A stretch of 64,000 bases of DNA from an uncultured Sutterella sp. GTDB taxonomy: Bacteria > Pseudomonadota > Gammaproteobacteria > Burkholderiales > Burkholderiaceae_F. Below are positions 23,955 through 32,584 of the stretch, piece after piece. The notes under the pieces are model-generated. The model worked only from the letters and a program-made list of their open reading frames with translations. It was not told the DNA's origin and did no database searches. The translations under genes and the position numbers were made by a program. Each line of letters opens with the position of its first letter. The stretch's first letter is position 1. The stretch covers positions 37,519 to 101,518 of the forward strand of contig UQTE01000006.1 in NCBI GenBank assembly GCA_900543805.1. Reading direction: 5' to 3'.

Positions 23955-25820
23955 TCAGTTTCCCTTACGAAGTTTCGATATATTGACTTTTCCAAGCAAC
24001 TTTTTCCACAATGTGGAATTGCCGTTCGAACTCCGGTCCCGAGCTTCCGTCTCGGCCGGTTCGGCGGATTCCGCCTTGTCAGACGCGCCTTCGGGCGCGT
24101 TTTGTTTTTGTACCTCATCCTCCGCCTGCTTGCGGAAGGCCGAGCGAAGAACGACTTCCCAGAGCTTTCCTTCGATGAGTTCGGCGGTCGTGAGAAGCCG
24201 AACCTTGGACTCCTCCCTGTCGGCGACGTCCACCCAGACGCCCGGATCGTCGGCGACGATCATGAAGGGAACGTTCGGGGCGATGCGCTGCGCGACGGCG
24301 TGATAGCGAAGCGTTTCGGCGCCGTTTGCGAAGATGAGGTAGCTCAACGCCTTGCCGAGCCCCGCGTTCTCGAGCGACGAGGCGTCGTCGGGCTCGCACT
24401 CGACGTAGTCGACGCCCGCCTTCTCGAGTTCCTGCGCCACCTCATGGTGCGTCGTAAGCACCACGGGCTTCATGCCGGACTTGCGCCAGCGACGGGCAAG
24501 ATCGAGCACCATCGGACCGTCCCCGGCCATGAAGATGGGGCGGGTCGACGTGTCGGCGCGTTCCTCTTCGACGACTTCGTCCGTCCCTCTTTCGGCGGCG
24601 CGGCGCGCCCAGGTCCAACGGTTGACGAGAAGTTTTTCCACGCGGCCCGTGAGCTCGAAGAGCACCGGATTGAGCGCGATCGAAAGGATCGCCGCGCCCA
24701 CGATGAGGTTCACCATGCGGTTGTCGGAGAGACCGAGCGCCACGGCTTCCCCCGCGAGAATGAAGGAGAATTCGCCGATCTGTGCCAAGGACGCGCCGAC
24801 GGTGAGCGCGGTCTTCAGGGGGCGCTTCAGAAGGAGCACGATCCCGAAGGCGGCGAGGCTCTTGCCGAACACCACGACGAGGAGCGCGACGAGGACCTGT
24901 CCGGGCGCTTCGATGAGGATGTGCCAGTCAAAGAGCATCCCGACGCCCACGAAGAAGAGGACCGAGAAGGCGTCCTGAAGCGGAATCGATTCGGTGGCCG
25001 CGCGGTGCGCAAAGCGACTCTCGCGCATCACCATGCCGGCGAAGAAGGCGCCGAGCGCGAAGCTCACGTGGAAAATCGCCGCCGCGGCGTAGGCGACGCC
25101 CAAAGCGGCCGCCAACACGAAGAGCGTGAAGAGTTCTCGCGAACCGGTCTTGGCCACCTGATAGAGAAGCCACGGCATCGCGCGGCGCCCGACGATGAAC
25201 ATCACCGCGATGAAGGCGGCGACGTTCACGAGCGTCATGAGAATGTCCTTCATCAGCTCGTTGCCGCTCGCCGCTTCGCTTCCCGGCGCTCCGAGAAGTC
25301 CCGAGAGCGGCGGAAGAAGAACGAGGATGAGAACGGTCGCGATGTCTTCTACGACGAGCCATCCCATGGCGATGCGGCCGTCCCGGTTGGTGAGCTGCCC
25401 GCGCACTTCGAGCGCCTTGATGAGCACCACGGTCGAGGCGCAGGAGAGCGACAGACCGAAGACGATCCCCGCGCCCCAGCTCCAATCCCATAACCAGTGC
25501 GCCGCAACCGCCCCGAGAAGAGTCGCGAGCGCCATCTGTCCGACCGCGCCCGGAATGGCGATACCCTTCACGCTCATGAGGTCGCGCACCGAGAAGTGCA
25601 ATCCCACCCCGAACATCAGGAGCATCACCCCGATTTCGGAGAGCTGATGCGCGAGTTCCGGATCGGCGAAGGGCCCGGGCGTGTGCTGCCCGGCGGCGAT
25701 CCCGGCGAGAAGGAAGCCCACGAGTGCCGGTGCCCGGCCGAAGCGCTCGGCCAAAAAGCCGAAGACGAGCGCAAGACCGAAGGCGAGAACCAACGTCGTG
25801 ATGAGGGGAAGAGAGTGCAT
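23955..25820 (-). CDS. KefB/YbaL-type cation:proton antiporter (CPA2)
   Basis: 621 residues. A 12-13 helix CPA2 domain (to about 400) opens with LPLITTLVLAFGLALVFG and contains GVMLLMFGVGLHFSVRDLMSVKGIAIPG, GWLVVEDIATV and GALGAFFAGMVMRES-like segments close to E. coli YbaL. The C-terminal RCK/TrkA-N domain (about 440-560) is degraded at the nucleotide site. The usual GxGxxG reads AGDGPMV and the acidic residue after strand 2 is missing. A charged tail rich in Glu, Ala and Ser ends the protein. It probably exchanges K+ or Na+ for protons in pH or stress adaptation, with altered nucleotide gating. Confidence 0.85.
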   Translation of the reverse strand: MHSLPLITTLVLAFGLALVFGFLAERFGRAPALVGFLLAGIAAGQHTPGPFADPELAHQLSEIGVMLLMFGVGLHFSVRDLMSVKGIAIPGAVGQMALATLLGAVAAHWLWDWSWGAGIVFGLSLSCASTVVLIKALEVRGQLTNRDGRIAMGWLVVEDIATVLILVLLPPLSGLLGAPGSEAASGNELMKDILMTLVNVAAFIAVMFIVGRRAMPWLLYQVAKTGSRELFTLFVLAAALGVAYAAAAIFHVSFALGAFFAGMVMRESRFAHRAATESIPLQDAFSVLFFVGVGMLFDWHILIEAPGQVLVALLVVVFGKSLAAFGIVLLLKRPLKTALTVGASLAQIGEFSFILAGEAVALGLSDNRMVNLIVGAAILSIALNPVLFELTGRVEKLLVNRWTWARRAAERGTDEVVEEERADTSTRPIFMAGDGPMVLDLARRWRKSGMKPVVLTTHHEVAQELEKAGVDYVECEPDDASSLENAGLGKALSYLIFANGAETLRYHAVAQRIAPNVPFMIVADDPGVWVDVADREESKVRLLTTAELIEGKLWEVVLRSAFRKQAEDEVQKQNAPEGASDKAESAEPAETEARDRSSNGNSTLWKKLLGKVNISKLRKGN

Positions 25821-25908
25821 GTCGAACGGTGCTCCGAGAAAACGGCCGGTGAAAAGTCGGAGTGGACAAAGAAAAATCGGTCCGCCTTTTCCGCACGCGC
25901 CTAGCGCG

Positions 25909-25930
25909 GAAAAAACGAACCGACTTCGTT
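25909..25930 (-). terminator. Weak terminator downstream of purF
   Basis: On the minus strand AACGAA-GTCGG-TTCGTT followed by TTTTCC, 28 bases after the purF stop. The stem is only 6 bp but the T-run is good. A larger imperfect GC palindrome lies beside it at about 25880-25902. Confidence 0.5.
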
Positions 25931-25957
25931 TACTTGCTTAGCGTGCAAGAGGAAACT

Positions 25958-27475
25958 TTAGCACATGGGTTGCGTGCCTTCGCCCTCTTCCGCGTCATCT
26001 TTTTGGGGGGCGGGCTTTGCACGGGCCGCGTCGAGTCGGGCGAGGTATTCCTCGGTGATGTCGCCCGTCACGTAGTCGCCGTCAAAGCACGAGCAGTCAA
26101 AGCGCGGAATCGAAGGATTGAGGTCGTGCAGAGCGTTCTTCAAGCCGTCGATCGTCTGATAGACGACCGCGTCGGCGCCGAGGCTCTCGGCCACGGCCTT
26201 CGCGTCGCGGCCGTCGCCGCAGAGAAGTTCCGAGCGCGTCGGCATGTCGATGCCGTAGACGTTCGGGAACATGACGCGGGGAGCCGACGAGGCGACGAAG
26301 ACCTTCTTCGCGCCGGACTCGCGGGCGATGCGCACGATTTCGCGCATCGTCGTGCCGCGCACGATCGAGTCGTCGACGAGCAGCACGTTCTTCCCTTCGA
26401 ATTCGACGGGCATGGCGTTCAACTTCTGGCGCACGCTCTTCTTGCGCACGGCCTGGCCGGGCATGATGAAGGTGCGGCCCACGTAGCGGTTCTTGATGAA
26501 GCCTTCGCGGTAGGGAAGGTTGAGAACCTGGGCGAGCTGCTGCGCGCAGGGGCGCGAGCTGTCGGGAATCGGCATGACGACGTCGATTTCCGAGAGGTCG
26601 ATTTCGTGCTTGAGCGTTTCGGCGAGGTATTCGCCGAGCTTGAGGCGCGCCGCATAGACGTTGATGCCGTCCATCGTGGAGTCGGGACGCGCGAAGTAGA
26701 CCCATTCGAAGGCGCAGGGCGAAAGCACCGGGTTTTCCGCGCACTGGCGGGTCGAAACGTTCCCCTTCAGGTCGATCCAGAGGGCTTCGCCCGGGGCGAG
26801 GTCGCGCTCGACCTTGAAGCCGAGACCGATCATCGTCACGGATTCCGAGCTCACCATGTATTCGAGCTTGCCGTTTTCCTGCATGTTCGAGCCGAAGCAG
26901 ATCGGACGGATGCCGTAGGGATCGCGGAAGGCGAGAAGGCCCTTGCCGGCGATGAGCGCCACGACCGCGTAGGAGCCGCGAAGACGCTTGTGAACGCGGG
27001 AGACCGCGGCGAAGACCCCTTCGGCGTCGAGCGACTTCGAGACGGTTTCGCGGGAGATTTCGGTCGCGAGGACGTTCAGGAGCACTTCCGAGTCGCTCGT
27101 CGTGTTGATGTGACGGCGGTCGGTTTCATAGAGTTCCTGCTTCAGAGCTTCGGCGTTCGTGAGGTTGCCGTTGTGCGCAAAGGCGATCCCGTAGGGAGCG
27201 TTCACGTAGAAGGGCTGCGACTCCTGATTCGAGCTCGCGCACCCCTGCGTCGGATAGCGGACCTGCCCGACCCCCATGTTCCCCGTCAAGTCGCGCATGT
27301 TGCGCGTGCGAAAGACGTCGCGCACAAGGCCCATGGCCTTGTACATATGGAATTCCAAACCGTCGAGCGTGGCGATGCCCGCCGCGTCCTGACCGCGATG
27401 CTGCAGAAGGTGAAGCGCGTCGTAAATGCGCTGATTCACCGGCTCCGAAGACATCATGGCAACGATACCGCACAT
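25958..27475 (-). CDS. purF: Amidophosphoribosyltransferase PurF
   Basis: 505 residues, the same length as E. coli PurF. The initiator Met is followed by the catalytic Cys2 of the Ntn glutaminase domain (MCGIVAMM), with LQHRGQDAAGIATLDG and RYPTQGCASSNQESQPF. The phosphoribosyltransferase domain carries the PRPP loop VLLVDDSIVRGTTM and the flexible-loop region RNRYVGRTFIMPGQ. PurF catalyses the committed step of purine synthesis, forming phosphoribosylamine from PRPP and glutamine. It is last in the folC-SPOR-cvpA-purF cluster, as in E. coli, but an intrinsic terminator separates it from cvpA. Confidence 0.97.
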   Translation of the reverse strand: MCGIVAMMSSEPVNQRIYDALHLLQHRGQDAAGIATLDGLEFHMYKAMGLVRDVFRTRNMRDLTGNMGVGQVRYPTQGCASSNQESQPFYVNAPYGIAFAHNGNLTNAEALKQELYETDRRHINTTSDSEVLLNVLATEISRETVSKSLDAEGVFAAVSRVHKRLRGSYAVVALIAGKGLLAFRDPYGIRPICFGSNMQENGKLEYMVSSESVTMIGLGFKVERDLAPGEALWIDLKGNVSTRQCAENPVLSPCAFEWVYFARPDSTMDGINVYAARLKLGEYLAETLKHEIDLSEIDVVMPIPDSSRPCAQQLAQVLNLPYREGFIKNRYVGRTFIMPGQAVRKKSVRQKLNAMPVEFEGKNVLLVDDSIVRGTTMREIVRIARESGAKKVFVASSAPRVMFPNVYGIDMPTRSELLCGDGRDAKAVAESLGADAVVYQTIDGLKNALHDLNPSIPRFDCSCFDGDYVTGDITEEYLARLDAARAKPAPQKDDAEEGEGTQPMC

Positions 27476-27537
27476 AGTCGAGTCCCTCGTAAAGGAAGTG
27501 TGGGCGCTAGGGCCCGATTGCTTTATGGAAAGATATT

Positions 27538-27567
27538 AAAAAAGGGCGTGCTTGACGCACGCCCTTT
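27538..27567 (-). terminator. Intrinsic terminator between cvpA and purF
   Basis: On the minus strand AAAGGGCGTGC pairs with GCACGCCCTTT (11 bp, 5-base loop) and runs into TTTTTT. It starts 2 bases after the cvpA stop and 62 bases before the purF ATG, so it should limit purF transcription from upstream. Confidence 0.9.
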
Positions 27568-27568
27568 C

Positions 27569-28123
27569 TCATGATTCGTTGGCTCCCCCGCCCGCTCGCG
27601 AGAGGAATCCCGCCGCAGAGAGCGGCGAAGAGGATCCGTTTCGCAACGAAGCGAACCAGTCGGGAAGATACGGCAGCGACCAGTCGATCACCGTCTCCGC
27701 CGGAGCGATGAGGGAGGACTGCTGCCAGACTTTGCTCGTTTTCACGTCGTCGATGAGGCCGAAGAAGAAGACACCGGCGCACACCACGACGGCGCCGCGC
27801 AGAAAACCGAAGACGGCGCCCAGCGCCCGGTCCTCGAAGGTGAGCTCGGCCACTTCGAGGAGCTTGCGGATGAGAAGCCCCAGGAGTCCCACGCAGAAGA
27901 GCGCCGCCACGATCAGAAGGATCGAGGCGATCAGCACGCGGGGAAGATAGCCGAGACTCTCGAGCGGAATCATGTCGGCGAAGTCGCCCGAGAAGGCGAG
28001 CGCGAGCATGATGCCCGCCACCCATCCTACGATGGCGAGAATTTCGCGCACCACGCCGCGCGTGATGCCGACGCCGCTTGAGAGAACGAGAAGGCCGACG
28101 ATGAGCCAGTCGATTTCGGTCAT
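27569..28123 (-). CDS. cvpA: CvpA-family membrane protein
   Basis: 184 residues with four hydrophobic helices (about 5-25, 28-45, 64-85 and 100-122). It starts with IDWLIVGLLVLSSGVGITRGVVREILAIVGW, the conserved CvpA N-terminus containing the RG(x)REI motif. In E. coli CvpA lies directly upstream of purF and has been linked to colicin V export and envelope resistance to bile. The C-terminal 60 residues are less conserved and end in a Ser/Gly-rich tail. Position in the folC-dedD-cvpA-purF order supports the name. Confidence 0.88.
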   Translation of the reverse strand: MTEIDWLIVGLLVLSSGVGITRGVVREILAIVGWVAGIMLALAFSGDFADMIPLESLGYLPRVLIASILLIVAALFCVGLLGLLIRKLLEVAELTFEDRALGAVFGFLRGAVVVCAGVFFFGLIDDVKTSKVWQQSSLIAPAETVIDWSLPYLPDWFASLRNGSSSPLSAAGFLSRAGGGANES

Positions 28124-28256
28124 GAAGCGAAACGGAAAACGGGAAAAGGAAGGGAAACCCCGAGGGGCTTCGAAGATGCGCTATTGTAGCGAAGGACCGT
28201 GCGGCGTGGGGCGCGGCGCGGAAATTTTCCGCGCCGAAACGCCCTATTTTCGCCGC

Positions 28257-29321
28257 TTATTTCTTTGAGGCCTTCTGGTGCGAGACGATGGGCTTCGAAG
28301 CGAAGTTGTTGAGCATGAGAAGACCCGAAGCGCTCTCGGCCTCGGCCTTCGTCTTGAAGAGCCCGACGCGCACGCGCCAGAGGGTCTTTCCGTTCTGACG
28401 CACGCTCATCTTGTAGGCGGGAAGACCCTGCAGCTTCATGTCCTTGACGAGCTTTTCGGCGGAGAGTTCCGAGCTCGTCGCGAGAACCTGAATGTAGTAG
28501 CCCTCGCCCGTGGGCGCCGCATCACTGCGGGCGGGTTCCGCGGGCTTGGCGGGCTTCGCCGCCTCTTCCGCCTTGGCGGGCGCACTCGTCTCTTCGGCGG
28601 GCTTGGCCTTCGGGTCGGGCTTCGCCTCCTTGGCCGCCTCCCCTTCAAGGTTCGCGGCCCCCGTCGAGGGGCTCTTTCCCGATCCCGCGACCACCACGTC
28701 CCCGTGGGCGGGCTTTTCCGCCGCGGGTTCGGGTTCGGGCGCGATCGTCGTTTCAACCGCCTGCGGATCGGGAATGTCGAGATTCATCTTCTCGACGTCG
28801 AGACGCTTTTCGTCGTCGAGCGCAAAGGGCGTCACGAGAACGAGCGCGAGAAGGAGCGCCGCCGCGCCGATCATGCGGTGACGCATGCGCTTGTGGCGAA
28901 GGATTTCTTCGGGCGTCGGCACCGGCGCCGACTCTTCCTCGGGCTGCGCTTCGCGCTCCCGATCGCGAACGCGCCGCACCGTTTCGCGCGGCACGGGCGT
29001 CGTCACCATGGGCTCGGGCCGGTCGGCCTCGAGCGCGGCGTCGCGCGAGGGTTCCTCCTCGGGTTCGGGCGTCGTCGCCCACACCGGAATCACGGGGTCC
29101 GAAGGAGCGGCCGGCTTATCGTCGCGGGGCGGCACGGGTTCGGAGACCGAAGGCGGCGGCACTTCTTCAAAGGGCGAAACGTCTTCGGCCGGAACCTTGG
29201 CCGCGTCCTTTTCTTCCGGCGCCCTGTCGCCCAGCACGGGTTCGGTGCGCACCTCCTCCCACGGATCCTTCGAATCGGAATCCGCGGGCCCCTTGCCGCC
29301 GGTCTTGAAGAAATTGAACAT
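28257..29321 (-). CDS. SPOR-domain inner-membrane protein, DedD-like
   Basis: The ATG at 29321 follows GAGGAGA and gives 354 residues. The order is: a cytoplasmic acidic/Pro-rich part (1-140), a basic stretch, one transmembrane helix (about 150-168), a periplasmic Ala/Pro/Lys linker (about 190-272), and a C-terminal SPOR domain (about 277-350) with GYYIQVLATSSELSAEKLVKDM and WRVRVGLFKTKAEAESAS. SPOR domains bind denuded glycan strands at division septa. In E. coli the equivalent gene between folC and cvpA is dedD. The cytoplasmic part here is longer than in E. coli DedD. Confidence 0.82.
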   Translation of the reverse strand: MFNFFKTGGKGPADSDSKDPWEEVRTEPVLGDRAPEEKDAAKVPAEDVSPFEEVPPPSVSEPVPPRDDKPAAPSDPVIPVWATTPEPEEEPSRDAALEADRPEPMVTTPVPRETVRRVRDREREAQPEEESAPVPTPEEILRHKRMRHRMIGAAALLLALVLVTPFALDDEKRLDVEKMNLDIPDPQAVETTIAPEPEPAAEKPAHGDVVVAGSGKSPSTGAANLEGEAAKEAKPDPKAKPAEETSAPAKAEEAAKPAKPAEPARSDAAPTGEGYYIQVLATSSELSAEKLVKDMKLQGLPAYKMSVRQNGKTLWRVRVGLFKTKAEAESASGLLMLNNFASKPIVSHQKASKK

Positions 29322-29372
29322 GTTTCTCTCCTCGGAACCCCGCCGCACAAGGGGACGGGCGAATGAATCGTT

Positions 29373-30683
29373 TTACGCGTGGGCGGCAAGCGCTTCAAGC
29401 GCGGCCGTAACGGTCACGAAGGACCCGAACACGATGATTCTAACAGTGCCGCTCGGGCGCTCCGAGAGATTTTTTGCAACGAAACGCGCCTGCGCAAGCG
29501 CGGCTTCGACCGTCGTGTAGCTTTCGATGCGGTCTTCCGGAACGCCCGCGCGGAGCATGGCGGCCTTAAGGAGCGTCGCCGACGCGGCTCGCGGTCCGGT
29601 GAGCGACGCGATGAACCAGTCGTCAAAGGAGTCCTTGAGCAAACGGGCGACGCTCTCCATGTCCTTGTCGGCGAGCATCCCGAAGACCGCCATCGTGCGT
29701 TCGCCTTCGCGCTTCGTCAAGCGGATGTTTTGCGCGAGCACCGCCGCCGCTTCCGGATTGTGTCCGACGTCGAGCACGATCGGGCAGGGATCCTGCGACA
29801 CCGTCTCAAAGCGCGCCGTAAGGCGAACCGTTTCGAGACCCTTTTCGATCGCTTCGCGCGAGACGGGGAGTTTGGCCTGGAGCGCCGTCACCACCGCGAG
29901 CACGCCTGCGGCGTTGCGGTACTGATTGACGCCCAAAAGGGCGGGACGAGGAAGTTTTTCCAAACGAACGCCCTCGCCTTCCCAGTCGAAGGTCCCGTCC
30001 TCGTGAACGACCGTACGGAAGTCGCGGCCGGCGTAGATCCCGTTTGCGCCGATTTTCTCGACGTAGGCCGAAAGCGTCGACGGAACGTCGGCGTCCGAGC
30101 AGACCGCCGGGCAGCCCGGGCGGTAGATGCAGGCCTTTTCCGAAGCGATCGCCTCGCGGGTGTTTCCGAGGAAGGCCGTGTGGTCGATCCCGATCGTGGA
30201 AATGACGGCCGCGTCGCTGTCGATCGTGTTGATGGCGTCGAGACGCCCGCCGAGACCGATTTCAAGAATCACCACGTCGGGATTCGAATGTTGGAAAAGA
30301 CGCAGGATGCCGAGCGCCGTGTATTCGAAGTAGGAGAGCGTCCCTTCGCGGGCTTCCTCCACTTCGGCGAAGGCCGCCATCAGGTCTTCGTCGCTCGCCT
30401 CGACCCCGTTGATGCGGGCGCGCTCGTTGAATCGCAGAAGATGCGGCGACGTGTGCGCGCAGGTCTTGTAGCCCGCGGCGCGGTAGATCGACTCGAGCAT
30501 TCCGACGGTCGAACCCTTGCCGTTCGTGCCGCCCACCGTGATCACGGGGCAGGAAAAGCGGATGCCCATTTTCCGCACCATCATCTGCATGCGTTCGAGT
30601 CCCATGTCGATGGGCTTGGCGTGCAGCGTTTCAATGTGGTGGAGCCACTCGTCGAGAGTGGTGAAGTTTTGCGTTTCGGTCAT
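29373..30683 (-). CDS. folC: Bifunctional folylpolyglutamate/dihydrofolate synthase
   Basis: 436 residues with the Mur-ligase-like ATP site VGGTNGKGSTVGMLESI near residues 50-66. The folate loop TSPHLLRFNERARING follows, then GLGGRLDAIN with the metal-binding region, a second Mur motif IDHTAFLG and the C-terminal LDVGHNPEA. The enzyme adds glutamate to dihydropteroate and extends folate polyglutamates. It lies between accD and the SPOR gene in the standard proteobacterial order, with 51 bases to the next start. Confidence 0.96.
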   Translation of the reverse strand: MTETQNFTTLDEWLHHIETLHAKPIDMGLERMQMMVRKMGIRFSCPVITVGGTNGKGSTVGMLESIYRAAGYKTCAHTSPHLLRFNERARINGVEASDEDLMAAFAEVEEAREGTLSYFEYTALGILRLFQHSNPDVVILEIGLGGRLDAINTIDSDAAVISTIGIDHTAFLGNTREAIASEKACIYRPGCPAVCSDADVPSTLSAYVEKIGANGIYAGRDFRTVVHEDGTFDWEGEGVRLEKLPRPALLGVNQYRNAAGVLAVVTALQAKLPVSREAIEKGLETVRLTARFETVSQDPCPIVLDVGHNPEAAAVLAQNIRLTKREGERTMAVFGMLADKDMESVARLLKDSFDDWFIASLTGPRAASATLLKAAMLRAGVPEDRIESYTTVEAALAQARFVAKNLSERPSGTVRIIVFGSFVTVTAALEALAAHA

Positions 30684-30695
30684 GGAAAAGACCTC

Positions 30696-30738
30696 CGAAA
30701 AAGAGGAGACGCGGCGTCCGACTCGAATCGGACGCCGC
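30696..30738 (-). terminator. Hairpin between accD and folC
   Basis: On the minus strand GCGGCGTCCGA pairs with TCGGACGCCGC (30738-30728 with 30721-30711). It is followed after a short C-rich stretch by CTTTTT. The T-run is displaced, so this may be a partial terminator or an mRNA-processing hairpin. Confidence 0.55.
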
Positions 30739-30774
30739 GCCTCGAATGGGAATTTGTCGAATGAGAATACCGCC

Positions 30775-31662
30775 TCAGATGCCGTTGACGGGCGACTTCT
30801 TCATGAGAAGTTGCGTGATCACCGAGATGCGCGCGCGCATGTCGCGGCGGTCGACGATCATGTCGATCTGTCCCTTCTGCAGGAGGAATTCGGCGCGCTG
30901 GAAGCCTTCGGGAAGCTTCTCGCGCACGGTCTGCTCGATCACGCGCGGACCCGCAAAGCCGATCAGGGCCTTGGGTTCGGCGATGACGACGTCGCCCATG
31001 AAGGCGAACGACGCCGACACCCCGCCCATCGTCGGGTCGGTCAGAACCGAAATGAAGGGAAGGCCCGCTTCGGAGAGACGCGTCACGGCCGCCGTGGTCT
31101 TCGCCATCTGCATGAGCGACAGGAGGCCTTCCTGCATGCGGGCGCCGCCCGAAGCGGCGAAGCACACGAAGGGGCAGTTGCGGCGGATCGCCTCGTCGAC
31201 GCCGCGCGAGAAGCGTTCGCCCACGACCGAGCCCATGGAGCCGCCCATGTACTTGAATTCGAAGGCCGCCGCCACGATCGGTTCGCGGCGCAGCGTTCCC
31301 GACATCACGACGATCGCGTCCGTTTCGCCCGTCGTCTTTTCGGCCGCTTCGCGGCGCTTGGGATAGGGCTTGCTATCGACGAAGTGAAGGGGATCCTCCG
31401 CGCGGACGTTCGCCGCCACTTCCACCTGACCTTCGGGGTCGAGGAAGGCTTCAAGGCGCGCACGCGCGCCGATGCGCATGTGGTGACCGCACTTCGGGCA
31501 GACCTGAAGACTGCCGCGCAGCTCTTCGGCGTAGAGCGTCTGTTCGCACCCGGGACACTTCGTCCACAGCCCTTCGGGAATGGGGCTGACCTTGCGCTGC
31601 GTTGCGTCTTGGGGTTCCTGCTTGCGCTGGATCTTCGGGAGAATGTGATTCAACCAACTCAT
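30775..31662 (-). CDS. accD: Acetyl-CoA carboxylase carboxyltransferase subunit beta
   Basis: 295 residues. The N-terminal zinc ribbon shows CPGC (C36, C39) and CPKC (C55, C58). The crotonase-fold carboxyltransferase domain follows, with [16 protein letters not shown] and [19 protein letters not shown]. With AccA it transfers carboxyl from biotin to acetyl-CoA, committing carbon to fatty acids. It has its own promoter (TATAAT on the minus strand at 31749-31744). In many Burkholderiales trpF/B/A lie between truA and accD; here the two are adjacent, with 139 bases between them. Confidence 0.97.
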   Translation of the reverse strand: MSWLNHILPKIQRKQEPQDATQRKVSPIPEGLWTKCPGCEQTLYAEELRGSLQVCPKCGHHMRIGARARLEAFLDPEGQVEVAANVRAEDPLHFVDSKPYPKRREAAEKTTGETDAIVVMSGTLRREPIVAAAFEFKYMGGSMGSVVGERFSRGVDEAIRRNCPFVCFAASGGARMQEGLLSLMQMAKTTAAVTRLSEAGLPFISVLTDPTMGGVSASFAFMGDVVIAEPKALIGFAGPRVIEQTVREKLPEGFQRAEFLLQKGQIDMIVDRRDMRARISVITQLLMKKSPVNGI

Positions 31663-31743
31663 CGGAGTGACCTGATCGTTCGTAAAAAATCGGGTTTCGG
31701 ACCGAAAACGGACCGCTGCGGATTCGCATCCGCGAAAAGAAAC

Positions 31744-31749
31744 ATTATA
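31744..31749 (-). promoter_or_regulatory. -10 element upstream of accD
   Basis: The plus strand attata is a perfect TATAAT on the minus strand, 82 bases before the accD ATG and downstream of the truA stop. The -35 is not clear. Confidence 0.55.
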
Positions 31750-31801
31750 CGGAGGCGCCGACGCGTCGAAGGTCGAAACGCGTTAGCACAAACGGCTGAC
31801 G

Positions 31802-32584
31802 TCAGTCGTCGAATCCGAAGGGACTCATTCCCGACTGCGGGATGTCGACGCCGGGATAGCGAACGCCCGTGAGATAAAGTCCGTCGGGCGAAAAGGTGGG
31901 CGCCGCAACGGCCCGCGACCGGGCTTCAAGCACTTCCCTCACCCATTCGGGGCGCTCGCGCCCCGTGCCGACGTAGACGAGCGTTCCCACGATGTTTCGC
32001 ACCATGTGATGTAGGAAGGCGTTCGCGGTGATGCGAAGGCCCACGAGACGGCCCTTGCGGACGATTTCGAGCGACTCGATCGTGCGCACGGGGGTCTTCG
32101 CCTGGCACTCTGCCGCGCGAAAGCTCGAGAAGTCGTGCGTTCCGAGAAGACACTCGGCGCCGCGGCGCATGAGGTCGACGTCGAGCGGCCGCCACACCCA
32201 GCCCGCGCGCTTTTCGTAGACGGGACTGCGCACGGCGTGGTTGTAGAGCCAGTATTCGTAGGTTCGGGCGGTCGCGTCAAAGCGCGCGTGAAATTCGTCG
32301 GGCACGGTCTTGGCCCAGAGAACGGCGACCGTGGGCGGCAGGTGCGTGTTGACGCCCCGCACCCAGTTGCGCTCGGGGCGCATGACTTCGGTGTCAAGCG
32401 ACACCACCTGATGCGTCGCGTGCACGCCCGTGTCGGTGCGGCCCGCACAAATGACGGAAGCGGGCGCGGCGAGAAAACGTCCGACGGCGCCCTCGAGCAT
32501 CGCCTGCACCGAGGGCATGTCGGGTTGAATCTGCCAGCCGCAGAAGGCGCTGCCGTCGTACTCGATGCCGAGCGCGATCCTCAC
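31802..32584 (-). CDS. truA: tRNA pseudouridine(38-40) synthase TruA
   Basis: 260 residues. It starts RIALGIEYDGSAFCGWQIQP and has the catalytic motif CAGRTDTGVHATHQ with D51. Later segments are ARTYEYWLYN and FLHHMVRNIVGTLVYVG. TruA isomerises uridines 38-40 in the anticodon arm of many tRNAs. Its ATG overlaps the fimV stop by 4 bases (ATGA), which shows coupling and matches the fimV-truA order found in Burkholderiales and Pseudomonas. Confidence 0.96.
   Translation of the reverse strand: MRIALGIEYDGSAFCGWQIQPDMPSVQAMLEGAVGRFLAAPASVICAGRTDTGVHATHQVVSLDTEVMRPERNWVRGVNTHLPPTVAVLWAKTVPDEFHARFDATARTYEYWLYNHAVRSPVYEKRAGWVWRPLDVDLMRRGAECLLGTHDFSSFRAAECQAKTPVRTIESLEIVRKGRLVGLRITANAFLHHMVRNIVGTLVYVGTGRERPEWVREVLEARSRAVAAPTFSPDGLYLTGVRYPGVDIPQSGMSPFGFDD

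Noticed and set aside
22387..24303. A 638-codon plus-strand frame opposite the second flavoprotein
   Set aside because: It is antisense to a gene with clear Tat and FAD motifs and has no ribosome site or domain.
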